DNA from: Candidatus Poseidoniaceae archaeon | GTDB taxonomy: Archaea; Thermoplasmatota; Poseidoniia; Poseidoniales; Poseidoniaceae | NCBI GenBank assembly: GCA_938084675.1 | Contig: CALKGM010000017.1 | Coordinates: 1-59,170 of the forward strand | Direction: 5' to 3' | Length of the DNA: 59,170 nt | Shown: positions 50,375-57,970 of the stretch, piece after piece | How the letters are laid out: the number at the start of each line of letters is the position of its first letter | How positions within the stretch are numbered: the first letter of the stretch is position 1 | Notes under the pieces: model-generated | What the model saw: only the letters and a program-made list of their open reading frames with translations | Database searches by the model: none | What the model was told of the DNA's origin: nothing | Translations under genes and position numbers: made by a program

Positions 50375-51988
50375 TCAAGCGCTTGTTGGCGTTCCAGGAA
50401 GGTTTTCCTTTCGCTTTTGTTTGAGAGCATTTCGTCCTTGCTTCGAGCGCTTTCGGCTTTCAAACCACGTGTCGACGCCGTTCCAGTCTGGAATGATTCC
50501 GAGACTGTCAAGAAGCAATTTACTGCTGATGCGAGCAGACTCGTAGATAACTGGCAGGCCGCTTCCAGGGTGGGTTCCTCCACCGACGAGGTACAAGTTA
50601 GCGATTTCATCAAACTGATTCTTGGGTCGGCGCCATAGCATTTGGTCCAGTCCGTGAGCCAAGTTGAAAACAGCTCCACGGTAACAATGGTCGCCCCAAT
50701 CTTCAGGGGTGATGACAAGTTCAGTTTGGATGTGTTCACGAATGTTTTCAAAACCGAGTTTGGCTTCGATTTGGTCGATAATTCGGTCACGGTAAGCGTC
50801 TTTTTCATCTTCCCAGTTAATGTTCTCGTGGATGTGAGATACCGGTACAAGGGCGTAGATGGTCGAACAGCCTTCAGGAGCAAGACCAGGGTCTGTGACA
50901 CAGGCATTCTGGACATAGACTGAAGGGTCATCCCATGTGATTCTGTGATGGTTCTCAATATCCTCAAGATTAGATTCGTAATTTTCTGATGCGTAGATTT
51001 GGTGGTGCGGAAGGTCATCAAATGTCGTGTTGACTCCAAGATAGAGCATAAAGGTAGAACACGAGTACTTTTTCTTATCCAATTTCTTATTGTTCCACTT
51101 CTTTCGAGACTTGTCTGGGAACAACTGAGTCATCCCGTTGGCAAAGTCAGCGTTCATGATGACTCGGTCAGCAAGGAAGTCTCCTTCTTTTGTGGTAACG
51201 CCCTTGATGGTTTTTCCATCCATGATCACCTTCTCAACTTCTTCTTCCATGCGGAAGGTTACGCCGAGGTCGCGTGCGATACCGGCCATGCGCTCGCTGA
51301 CGCTACCGAGTCCGCCCATTGGGTGGAAAATTCCGTATTCGTACTCGAGGTAGGCGAGCATGGTAAAGAGGCTAGGGCAATTGAAGGGAGACATTCCGAG
51401 ATATTTGGTTTGGAACGACATAGCGAGCATGAGTCGGTCGTCGTCGAAGAGTTTCATCAAATCTCCAGCAACGCTTCGCTGAGGGCGTAGGACACTCGCA
51501 ACACGAAACGCTCTTTTTGAGATAAGGTCAGTTGGACCGTACCATGGCTCTTGGAGACATGCTTTTGACTTGTTGAGTTTGTTGCTGTTGTCCTCGACGT
51601 ACCGCTTGAATGCTTCTGCGTTATTGTCGCCAGAGAGGGTTCGTATTCGTTCTGTCATTTCGGTAAGGTCACTTGTGCAATCCAATTGGCCACCTTGTCC
51701 GAAGATGAGGCGATAATTCATGTCAAGTTTGTTCAATTTGAGCTCTTCATGGGCATCCATTCCGATGGCTTTGAAGATGTCTTCAATAACTTCAGGATAG
51801 TGAAAAAATGTCGGGCCGAGGTCAAATTTGTACCCGTCTCGCTCAAACACCTTATTCCGGCCACCAACAGCCTTGGAGCGTTCAAAAACGGTAACATCTA
51901 CGCCGGATTTTGCAAGCAATAGGGATGATGCAAGACCCCCGGGTCCCGCTCCGATAATTGCTACCTTTGGTCGTGCACTTGTGCTCAT
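50375..51988 (-). CDS. crtI: Phytoene desaturase
   Basis: 537 residues. FAD-dependent desaturase that turns phytoene into neurosporene or lycopene. The N-terminal dinucleotide-binding motif is 'VAIIGAGPGGLASSLLLAKSG', followed by 'VTVFERSKAVGGRNKVFERDGYKFDLGPT' (blocks). The CrtI C-terminal signature region 'LYLVGGGTHPGSGLPVIYESA' is complete. It is the first gene of the crtI-crtB unit, and its TATA box at 52012-52018 predicts a leaderless start. The upstream gene is a UbiB kinase on the same strand with a separate transcript. Confidence 0.95.
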   Translation of the reverse strand: MSTSARPKVAIIGAGPGGLASSLLLAKSGVDVTVFERSKAVGGRNKVFERDGYKFDLGPTFFHYPEVIEDIFKAIGMDAHEELKLNKLDMNYRLIFGQGGQLDCTSDLTEMTERIRTLSGDNNAEAFKRYVEDNSNKLNKSKACLQEPWYGPTDLISKRAFRVASVLRPQRSVAGDLMKLFDDDRLMLAMSFQTKYLGMSPFNCPSLFTMLAYLEYEYGIFHPMGGLGSVSERMAGIARDLGVTFRMEEEVEKVIMDGKTIKGVTTKEGDFLADRVIMNADFANGMTQLFPDKSRKKWNNKKLDKKKYSCSTFMLYLGVNTTFDDLPHHQIYASENYESNLEDIENHHRITWDDPSVYVQNACVTDPGLAPEGCSTIYALVPVSHIHENINWEDEKDAYRDRIIDQIEAKLGFENIREHIQTELVITPEDWGDHCYRGAVFNLAHGLDQMLWRRPKNQFDEIANLYLVGGGTHPGSGLPVIYESARISSKLLLDSLGIIPDWNGVDTWFESRKRSKQGRNALKQKRKENLPGTPTSA

Positions 51989-52011
51989 AATTTATGTGGA
52001 CTCGATTGGAC

Positions 52012-52018
52012 ATATAAA
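52012..52018 (-). promoter_or_regulatory. TATA box of crtI
   Basis: Minus-strand TTTATAT lies exactly 30 to 24 bases before ATG 51988. The same heptamer at the same distance precedes ribA, so both genes probably have leaderless mRNAs. Confidence 0.7.
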
Positions 52019-52049
52019 GGCAGGTTTTTAGCCGCAAATTTTTGAAGGC

Positions 52050-52055
52050 AAAAAA
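52050..52055 (-). terminator. Poly-U tract after UbiB kinase gene
   Basis: Six consecutive T on the minus strand about 25 bases past the kinase gene's stop and just upstream of the crtI promoter. It fits an archaeal U-tract terminator separating the two transcripts. Confidence 0.35.
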
Positions 52056-52079
52056 TATCATTACTTGTGGTGAAAGAGG

Positions 52080-53309
52080 TCACTTGATGATGGAATGAGG
52101 GTCGATCAAAACTGAGAATTCATCAAGATATGGGCCCATTGAGCTGATGAGGTCAACCTCGGGGTGCCCTTTGAGTACCATTCCGTCCATGTACATGAGG
52201 GAACGGATGATTGGAAACGCTTCTTCGCCGAAGGAGCAACCGGCCAATACCGCAGCCTTGACCGTCTTCATCATCTGTTCAGTGAGGGACACTTCACTTA
52301 CTGAAGTCCCAACAAACCCGTCATAAAGTTCGTTCATGGAATCATAGTATGTCTGAAGGGTTTTCCCGGTTGGCTGTACGTCCGCCATGGTTAACATCGC
52401 ATCATACGCATGACGCAATTCGCCTTTGGCAAGGAAGTAGAAGAAGCCAAACAACGCATTACGAACATGGTCCGGGGCGTTACATATGGCTCCGGTATCA
52501 ATGAAAATGAAGTTGCCTTTGTCGTCCATCATTGCGTTACCAGGGTGAAGGTCGCCGTGGAATGTACCGATTCCGAACATAAATGCTCCGTGAATCCGGA
52601 ACAGTTCAAGCATATCAGGCCAACTGAGTGTTCCTTCTTCCAAATGTTGTTCAAGAGTCGGGTGGACAATTTCTTCCATGACCAATACGTGACGGTTTGA
52701 GAGTTCGTCCCACATTTTCGGGAATTTTAGTTTGGGCATTGAGAAGTTTTTCTCAATTTCACTCGCCTTTGACATCAGTTCATTCCGGCCAGAAATTTCG
52801 TTTGTAAGGTCAAGTTCGCGAAGAGTATAATCTTCAATGTGGGCCAAGAGACCAATTGGATTTCCGACTTTCCTTAATTTGCGGCGAAAGAATAGACCGA
52901 TAGTGATCCACCGTTTCATACGCCGGACATCTCGCTTGAATGAAGCTTCAAAATCTGCTTTGATAATCTTGACAACAACCTTCGTACCGTCGTTGAGCAC
53001 ACCGCGGTGAATTTGTCCTATGCTTGCAGCCGCAAAAGGTTCCTTATCCAGCGATTTGAAGTGACTCATGAATCCCTCGGGAGCAAATTGCTGGAGGAGA
53101 TTTTGGGAATCTTCCGTGGGAATGGTGGCTCCTCTGCTGTACAATTGTTGAAGTTCTATGCAGCGGTCTGGGTCGATAAGGTCTGGTCTTAGGGCAAAGA
53201 TTTGCCCAAGTTTGACCGCTAACAAACCCATGGATTGAATCGCATCGACATCAACTGGTTTTTTGCCCTTTAGTTGCCTAAAGAACCTGAGGAACGTCAA
53301 GAGTTTCAT
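52080..53309 (-). CDS. ABC1/ADCK/UbiB-family atypical kinase
   Basis: 409 residues. The UbiB family supports isoprenoid lipid (quinone) metabolism or lipid handling. The hallmark 'AVKLGQIFALRPDL' with K-x-G-Q (33-36) is present; 'AAASIGQIHRG' is the Ala-rich loop, 'VVVKII' holds the ATP-anchoring Lys, 'FHGDLHPGNAMM' is the catalytic loop and 'FIDTGA' replaces the DFG motif. No C-terminal TM pair is seen. It follows the TrmB-like gene by 17 bases and precedes the carotenoid unit, suggesting a role in isoprenoid or membrane redox lipids. Confidence 0.92.
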   Translation of the reverse strand: MKLLTFLRFFRQLKGKKPVDVDAIQSMGLLAVKLGQIFALRPDLIDPDRCIELQQLYSRGATIPTEDSQNLLQQFAPEGFMSHFKSLDKEPFAAASIGQIHRGVLNDGTKVVVKIIKADFEASFKRDVRRMKRWITIGLFFRRKLRKVGNPIGLLAHIEDYTLRELDLTNEISGRNELMSKASEIEKNFSMPKLKFPKMWDELSNRHVLVMEEIVHPTLEQHLEEGTLSWPDMLELFRIHGAFMFGIGTFHGDLHPGNAMMDDKGNFIFIDTGAICNAPDHVRNALFGFFYFLAKGELRHAYDAMLTMADVQPTGKTLQTYYDSMNELYDGFVGTSVSEVSLTEQMMKTVKAAVLAGCSFGEEAFPIIRSLMYMDGMVLKGHPEVDLISSMGPYLDEFSVLIDPHSIIK

Positions 53310-53326
53310 GGCCGTTCACCTCTGGT

Positions 53327-54727
53327 TCAGTCAAGCAGTTCAACGGCTTTCAATTCATGACGATGAATGAGGTAGTGCCAGAGGTTGTCTGGTGTTCCAC
53401 TTCCTTCCGTACGTTGGATTACAACATTAGCGTCCTTGGTGAACCGGGTAGAGAGGGCTCCTTCGATGATTCCATCGTCCATCTCCCACATCGGGAGTGC
53501 ATCTGGGTCAGAAACTGGCGGATGATTGAGGCCGACAATGACATGGAACTGAGGGTCGACGTCGTATTCGAGCATACCCAATCCTGCATGCTCCCACCAA
53601 TCCATCATCTCATCAAGAAATTCAATATCATTTTCTATCGAGCGGAGAGAAAAGGCGATTTCACGCCCAACACGGTTTCCAATCTGACGGAGCATTCGGC
53701 CCAAGTCAATCCCCAACACTTTGAGGTTGGAGAGCTTTCCTTCTGTGAGTCGCTTTCGTGCTTCGTTGACTTCCTTTCCAGCAGCAAAGAAGGCATCAGG
53801 GTCAAATGGAGTATCCTCTTCTGGTAATTCTCCATCAAATCCGAGAGCGACTGAGACGTTTTTCAGGAAGGAACCTTCACCGATGGTCAACCGCAGAGGA
53901 TCGTTAATTTGGTTCTCAGTAAATCGGGCACGAGCGGTTTCTAGAGGGACAGCGGCCTCCCATATTGCATCAATAAGGTGCAGGTGTGCTTGTGAGAACG
54001 GTGATGACTCAATAATGAGTGCTGCGTCTTCTTTTCCACGTCCTACTGGATTGTCTTCAATGTTCAGGTATTGAATGACTTCCGACTGATCTTGCACGAA
54101 ACCGAGAGAATCCAACTCATCAGAGTGGCGTACATCGATACTGGAGTTCAATTGGTCAAAGAACCGTAGGGTGCGCCCGTCGAGATGTGTAATGATTTGA
54201 ACAACGACACCACGAACAGCTGCAGTGTTTACTGCCTCTAAGGCGTCGGGGTTTCGGCACAGATGGAGGATACCAAACTGACCAAGAAGGAGAATCAATC
54301 GTTCTTCAGATTCGTTAGCCATCTTTTGGAGTCGGTTGTAGATGTGAGTTCGTTCTTTGAGCACAGCGAAACGGGGGTCGTCAATGTCCCGTCGTTGTTT
54401 CTCATACGATGCATCAGTTTCAGTAATTCCTTGAGAAAGGTCTTCAAAACCACCCACCAATCGGTCAAGTTGTTGCTTTCGTGATTGAATGATGTGTTCC
54501 ATAGCCTCGTTAACACGGAGGCTTGAGAAGAGCATTGGGCGGTCAGCAGTTGCTGTGACGATGCCCATTTCTTGTAGCCGTGAGAGGCTGTTGTATGCGT
54601 CTAATCGTGTTGTGTTTAGTTCCTTAGCGAGTTCGGAGGCTTTCATCCTGGGGCGAGAGCCGAGAATGAGTATTGAGCGGACTTCACGTTCATTGAGTCC
54701 TGCTTCGAGGAGGAGTTCTTCCCACAT
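53327..54727 (-). CDS. TrmB-like transcription regulator with C-terminal ligand/PLD-like domain
   Basis: 466 residues from ATG 54727, two bases after the peroxiredoxin stop and with GGAGGGG six bases ahead. N-terminal winged helix (about 1-75: 'LNEREVRSILILGSRPRMKASEL', 'NTTRLDAYNSLSRLQEMGIV') followed by a coiled coil ('EHIIQSRKQQLDRLVGGFEDL') and a C-terminal domain like the phospholipase-D-like part of TrmB/PadR-related archaeal regulators ('RLILLLGQFGILHLC', 'VVQIITHLDGRT'). The size is longer than usual TrmB (about 330-380). Position in a ribA-peroxiredoxin operon near carotenoid genes makes it the likeliest regulator of this block; its ligand is unknown. Confidence 0.75.
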   Translation of the reverse strand: MWEELLLEAGLNEREVRSILILGSRPRMKASELAKELNTTRLDAYNSLSRLQEMGIVTATADRPMLFSSLRVNEAMEHIIQSRKQQLDRLVGGFEDLSQGITETDASYEKQRRDIDDPRFAVLKERTHIYNRLQKMANESEERLILLLGQFGILHLCRNPDALEAVNTAAVRGVVVQIITHLDGRTLRFFDQLNSSIDVRHSDELDSLGFVQDQSEVIQYLNIEDNPVGRGKEDAALIIESSPFSQAHLHLIDAIWEAAVPLETARARFTENQINDPLRLTIGEGSFLKNVSVALGFDGELPEEDTPFDPDAFFAAGKEVNEARKRLTEGKLSNLKVLGIDLGRMLRQIGNRVGREIAFSLRSIENDIEFLDEMMDWWEHAGLGMLEYDVDPQFHVIVGLNHPPVSDPDALPMWEMDDGIIEGALSTRFTKDANVVIQRTEGSGTPDNLWHYLIHRHELKAVELLD

Positions 54728-54728
54728 T

Positions 54729-55196
54729 TCAGTCCCCTCCACTAACCTTCGAGATGTCTCCAAGGATCTTTGCAACGTGGCGCCGGGGCCTGAAAAGCCA
54801 ATCGTAGACATAATGGATGGTATTGTCGGGTCCGATGAGGAACGATGACTTGGCTGGGAATTGACCGAGGTGCATGGGTACGTTGTACATCGTGCCCACA
54901 ATTCTTTCAGGGTCTGCGAGCAACGGGAAGGGCAGATCTCCGAGTTCAAGTTTGAACGATGCTTGTTCTTCTACTGTGCCTGGGCCAATGCCAACGATAG
55001 AACATCCGGCGGACTGGAACAGGTCATGTTGTTGTTTGAACGTGAGGCATCCTCTTTTACAGGTGGGTGAGTTGTGCCTTGAGTAGAAAAAGACAACGCG
55101 CCATGTCCCATTAAGCGAGGCGCTATCAAAGAATTCTCCAGTGTCTGTTTCGAGTTTGAATTGGGGTGCTGCTTGGCCGACGAGATTTAATTTCAT
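54729..55196 (-). CDS. Peroxiredoxin (Bcp/PrxQ-like)
   Basis: 155 residues. The thioredoxin-fold peroxidase core shows 'GTWRVVFFYSRHNSPTCKRGC': the peroxidatic Cys46 and, four residues on, Cys50 that may resolve it. Bcp proteins normally have C-x4-C here, so a C-x3-C is unusual. 'SIVGIGPGTVEEQASF' and 'FPLLADPERIVGTMYNVPMH' follow the family. It removes hydroperoxides. It lies 9 bases after ribA and 2 bases before the TrmB-like gene, in the same operon. Confidence 0.88.
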   Translation of the reverse strand: MKLNLVGQAAPQFKLETDTGEFFDSASLNGTWRVVFFYSRHNSPTCKRGCLTFKQQHDLFQSAGCSIVGIGPGTVEEQASFKLELGDLPFPLLADPERIVGTMYNVPMHLGQFPAKSSFLIGPDNTIHYVYDWLFRPRRHVAKILGDISKVSGGD

Positions 55197-55205
55197 GAGA
55201 ATTCC

Positions 55206-55817
55206 TCAGACCGGTAGGATGTGGCCCATTCGAGCCGCCTTGGTGAGTAGGTATGAACGATTCTGTGCGCAGTGCCCTACAATGATTGGTACTCGTGACT
55301 TGACTTCAATGCCGTGGTCCATCAGTTGGGCTTTCTTGTCGGGGTTGTTTGTAATGAGTTCTACCGACGTAACCCCCATGGAGTAGAGCATCTCCGCAGC
55401 GAAATCGTAGTTGCGGCCATCGGCCGGAAGGCCGAGCGCTAGATTTGCATCTAGGGTGTCATAACCGACATCTTGCAGAGCGTAAGCTTGCATTTTAGCA
55501 TAGAGTCCGATTCCTCGTCCTTCTTGACGCAGGTAAACGATAGCACCGCTTCCAGATTCCTGCACTGCCTTCATCGATGCTTGAAGTTGGGGGCCGCAGT
55601 CGCATCGTAGCGATCCAAAAGCATCCCCGGTCAAACATTCAGAGTGCATGCGCACCAGCGGAGTGCCTTTCGAAATGTCACCCACGTAGAGAATTGAATG
55701 TTCCTTTCCGTCGCTAGGGTCTCTGAAGGCGCGAATTCTAAACTCGCCGTGTTCAGTGGGCAATATTGCGTCCGCTTCCGGTAGTGTGTCCAATGGATGT
55801 GCGCTTGTTCCGAGCAT
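55206..55817 (-). CDS. ribA: GTP cyclohydrolase II (riboflavin pathway)
   Basis: 203 residues from ATG 55817, leaderless by its TATA box; an upstream extension of 48 residues would contain the promoter. The zinc Cys triad is in 'SECLTGDAFGSLRCDCGPQL', 'RQEGRGIGLYAKMQAYALQD' holds the catalytic region and 'LITNNPDKKAQL' the GTP-binding Asn/Lys. It turns GTP into the first riboflavin intermediate; archaea often use ArfA instead, so a bacterial-type RibA is a sign of transfer. It sits in the photoprotection block, next to a photolyase that needs FAD. Confidence 0.93.
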   Translation of the reverse strand: MLGTSAHPLDTLPEADAILPTEHGEFRIRAFRDPSDGKEHSILYVGDISKGTPLVRMHSECLTGDAFGSLRCDCGPQLQASMKAVQESGSGAIVYLRQEGRGIGLYAKMQAYALQDVGYDTLDANLALGLPADGRNYDFAAEMLYSMGVTSVELITNNPDKKAQLMDHGIEVKSRVPIIVGHCAQNRSYLLTKAARMGHILPV

Positions 55818-55840
55818 GTTACAAAAATCTGCATTTTTAC

Positions 55841-55847
55841 ATATAAA
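55841..55847 (-). promoter_or_regulatory. TATA box of the ribA operon
   Basis: Minus-strand TTTATAT at 30 to 24 bases before ATG 55817, identical in sequence and distance to the crtI box. It would drive ribA, peroxiredoxin, TrmB-like and UbiB genes. Confidence 0.7.
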
Positions 55848-55883
55848 CCCCTGTTCATATCCGCCCAAGGGGCTAAACGGCTC

Positions 55884-55890
55884 TTGATAT
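55884..55890 (+). promoter_or_regulatory. TATA-like box of the Nudix-photolyase operon
   Basis: TTGATAT within TTGATATACT, 30 to 24 bases before ATG 55914. It is only 37 bases from the divergent ribA box, so the two operons share a compact regulatory region (55818-55913). Confidence 0.5.
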
Positions 55891-55913
55891 ACTGAGTGAT
55901 GGAAACTTCTTGT

Positions 55914-56417
55914 ATGGGACGACTCATGTGTGACCTTGGAGTTGCTGCAAGGGTTGTCCACGGTAACAAAATTTTGTTGGTCCAGGAAGCCAGAGGCCGG
56001 TATTCAGGGTGTTGGGGACTTCCCAAAGGCCATGTTGAAGCAGGTGAAAGCCCCGAGCAAGCAGTTTTGAGAGAACTTGTAGAAGAAACCGAAGTCGAGG
56101 GGGTTGTTTTGGGTCTCGCCGCTGTCCGCACAGCGCTCAAGAAAGATGACCCAGCGGTTTTCTTGTGTTACGATGTTTCTGCTAACACAACCACCATCAT
56201 TGACCAGTCTGAGGAAATATCAGCAGCCGGTTGGTATTCCTTGATAGAACTCAATCAACTTTCGTGGGTCTCCGAGACAATGCAACAACTCGCCATCGAC
56301 GGTTTGAGTCAACGAAAAACAATGGAAGCAACCAACGGTTTGACCCTTCGCAACACCCCTTACGCAGTCTATCGTTCAAATCGAAATCTAGCATCCAATA
56401 CGGGGGTTCCATTGTGA
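55914..56417 (+). CDS. Nudix hydrolase
   Basis: 167 residues from ATG 55914 (ATG 55899 would add five). The Nudix box G-x5-E-x7-R-E-U-x-E-E is in 'GHVEAGESPEQAVLRELVEE', with the final Gly replaced by Glu. Nudix enzymes hydrolyse nucleoside diphosphate derivatives; MutT-like members clean oxidised nucleotides, others NAD or diadenosine polyphosphates. Substrate is not clear from sequence. It heads the plus-strand operon and overlaps the photolyase by four bases, so an oxidised-nucleotide cleaning role beside DNA photorepair is reasonable. Confidence 0.87.
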   Translation: MGRLMCDLGVAARVVHGNKILLVQEARGRYSGCWGLPKGHVEAGESPEQAVLRELVEETEVEGVVLGLAAVRTALKKDDPAVFLCYDVSANTTTIIDQSEEISAAGWYSLIELNQLSWVSETMQQLAIDGLSQRKTMEATNGLTLRNTPYAVYRSNRNLASNTGVPL

Positions 56418-57958
56418 TTCCTCCTGGCAGGCTCAACGTCCACGGGGCGCTGAACACGAACGGCAACTTTGTCGTTTACTGGATGACATCAGCTCGGCGC
56501 GCTCATTGGAACCATGCCCTCGAGCATGCAGTTGACCTGGCTAACCAGCACCAACAACCGCTCGTCGTCATTGAATGCCTCGCTCTCAACCATCGCTGGG
56601 CTAATGACCGCATCTCGACCTTCGTTCTCCAGGGGATGATCGACAACAGAGCCGCTTTCGCCCAAACAGGAGTCACTTACATTCCCTATGTAGAAACCCG
56701 TCCCAAAGAAGCCTCTGGACTTCTCGAAGTTTGGTTGAAACAAGCAACTGCCTGCGTCATCGATGACTTCCCAACGTATTACCCACGACATGTTCTTGAA
56801 ACAGCCCTCCAATTCAACACCTGCGAACTCCACGTTGTTGACTCGAATGGATTTATGGCTATGCGGGCCCAAGGTCGTGATTTTACCACAGCATATTCAC
56901 TTCGCCGCCATCTCCACAAAACTATTTTGGAACACATGTACGAATTCCCACTGGCCAACCCGTTGGACAATGCTCGTGACCTGCCGATGATCGATGCGAC
57001 CTTGATAGAAGACATATTCGCCAAGAGCAATACCCCGCTCACTCCTTACGAATACTTGTGGAGGGTTGCTGAGGGAGGAGATATCGGAAAAAGTGCCCTC
57101 TCTACGCTCAAAATAGACCACACTGTCCCTCCCGTTTTAACCAAAAAAGGTGGAAGTGTAGAAGCCCGTCGACGATGGAAAACATTCCTCAGCCAGCGCC
57201 TTGTCAATTACAACGAGTTGCGTAACCAACCACAAGAAAACGGTGCGAGTGGAATTTCACCATGGCTCCACTTCGGCCACATCGGAGTTCATCAAATCAT
57301 CAATGAAATTTTCACCGCATACAGGTGGGATGTCTCAATGGTGACTCCTCCTAACGACGGACGACGAAACGGCTGGTGGGGACTTCCAGAACCCGTTGAG
57401 GCGTTCCTTGACCAAATCATCACGTGGAGAGATATCGGATTCATACACTGTGCGATGATACCAAATCACACGGAATTCTCCTCCCTACCGCAATGGGCTC
57501 AAATCACACTTGCAGAACACGCAAACGACGAGCGCCCATATGTGTACACGTTTGAACAATTTGAACAGGCTAAAACTCACGACCCGCTTTGGAATGCAGC
57601 CCAGCAGCAATTGAGGCAAGAGGGTATAATTCACAACTACTTACGAATGCTCTGGGGCAAAAAAATATTGGAATGGTCTCCCGACCCTCAAACTGCACTG
57701 GAATGGATGATTGCACTCAATGATAGATGGGCTCTTGACGGCCGCGACCCTAACTCATACACTGGCATCGGATGGGTATTGGGCAAGTTTGATCGTGGCT
57801 GGACTGAACGGGATGTTTTCGGAAAGATTCGCTGCATGACCAGCGCATCAACCATGCGTAAATTCAAAACAAAAGCCTACATCGAAAAATACAGTCAGGG
57901 CCACACCCAACAAACTGTCTTGGGATCAGGGCCCTCTCTTTACACCGCTCACCAATGA
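56414..57958 (+). CDS. phr: Class II CPD photolyase
   Basis: 514 residues from GTG 56414, whose GTGA overlaps the Nudix stop; the frame continues upstream but the family begins here ('NFVVYWMTSARRAHWNHAL'). Class II photolyases split UV cyclobutane dimers using reduced FAD and blue light. The FAD-binding and DNA-contact helices are well kept: 'RMLWGKKILEWSPDP', 'LNDRWALDGRDPNSYTGIGW' and 'DRGWTERDVFGKIRCM', with the Trp chain used in photoreduction. N-terminal antenna domain present. It sits between Nudix and an SRPBCC-SDR fusion, divergent from ribA. Confidence 0.95.
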   Translation: MIPPGRLNVHGALNTNGNFVVYWMTSARRAHWNHALEHAVDLANQHQQPLVVIECLALNHRWANDRISTFVLQGMIDNRAAFAQTGVTYIPYVETRPKEASGLLEVWLKQATACVIDDFPTYYPRHVLETALQFNTCELHVVDSNGFMAMRAQGRDFTTAYSLRRHLHKTILEHMYEFPLANPLDNARDLPMIDATLIEDIFAKSNTPLTPYEYLWRVAEGGDIGKSALSTLKIDHTVPPVLTKKGGSVEARRRWKTFLSQRLVNYNELRNQPQENGASGISPWLHFGHIGVHQIINEIFTAYRWDVSMVTPPNDGRRNGWWGLPEPVEAFLDQIITWRDIGFIHCAMIPNHTEFSSLPQWAQITLAEHANDERPYVYTFEQFEQAKTHDPLWNAAQQQLRQEGIIHNYLRMLWGKKILEWSPDPQTALEWMIALNDRWALDGRDPNSYTGIGWVLGKFDRGWTERDVFGKIRCMTSASTMRKFKTKAYIEKYSQGHTQQTVLGSGPSLYTAHQ

Positions 57959-57970
57959 GGACGATCAAAC

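Noticed and set aside
49370-51988. Complete retinal/proteorhodopsin cluster
   Set aside because: Only phytoene synthase and desaturase are present; no rhodopsin, lycopene cyclase or carotene dioxygenase is found in this window.
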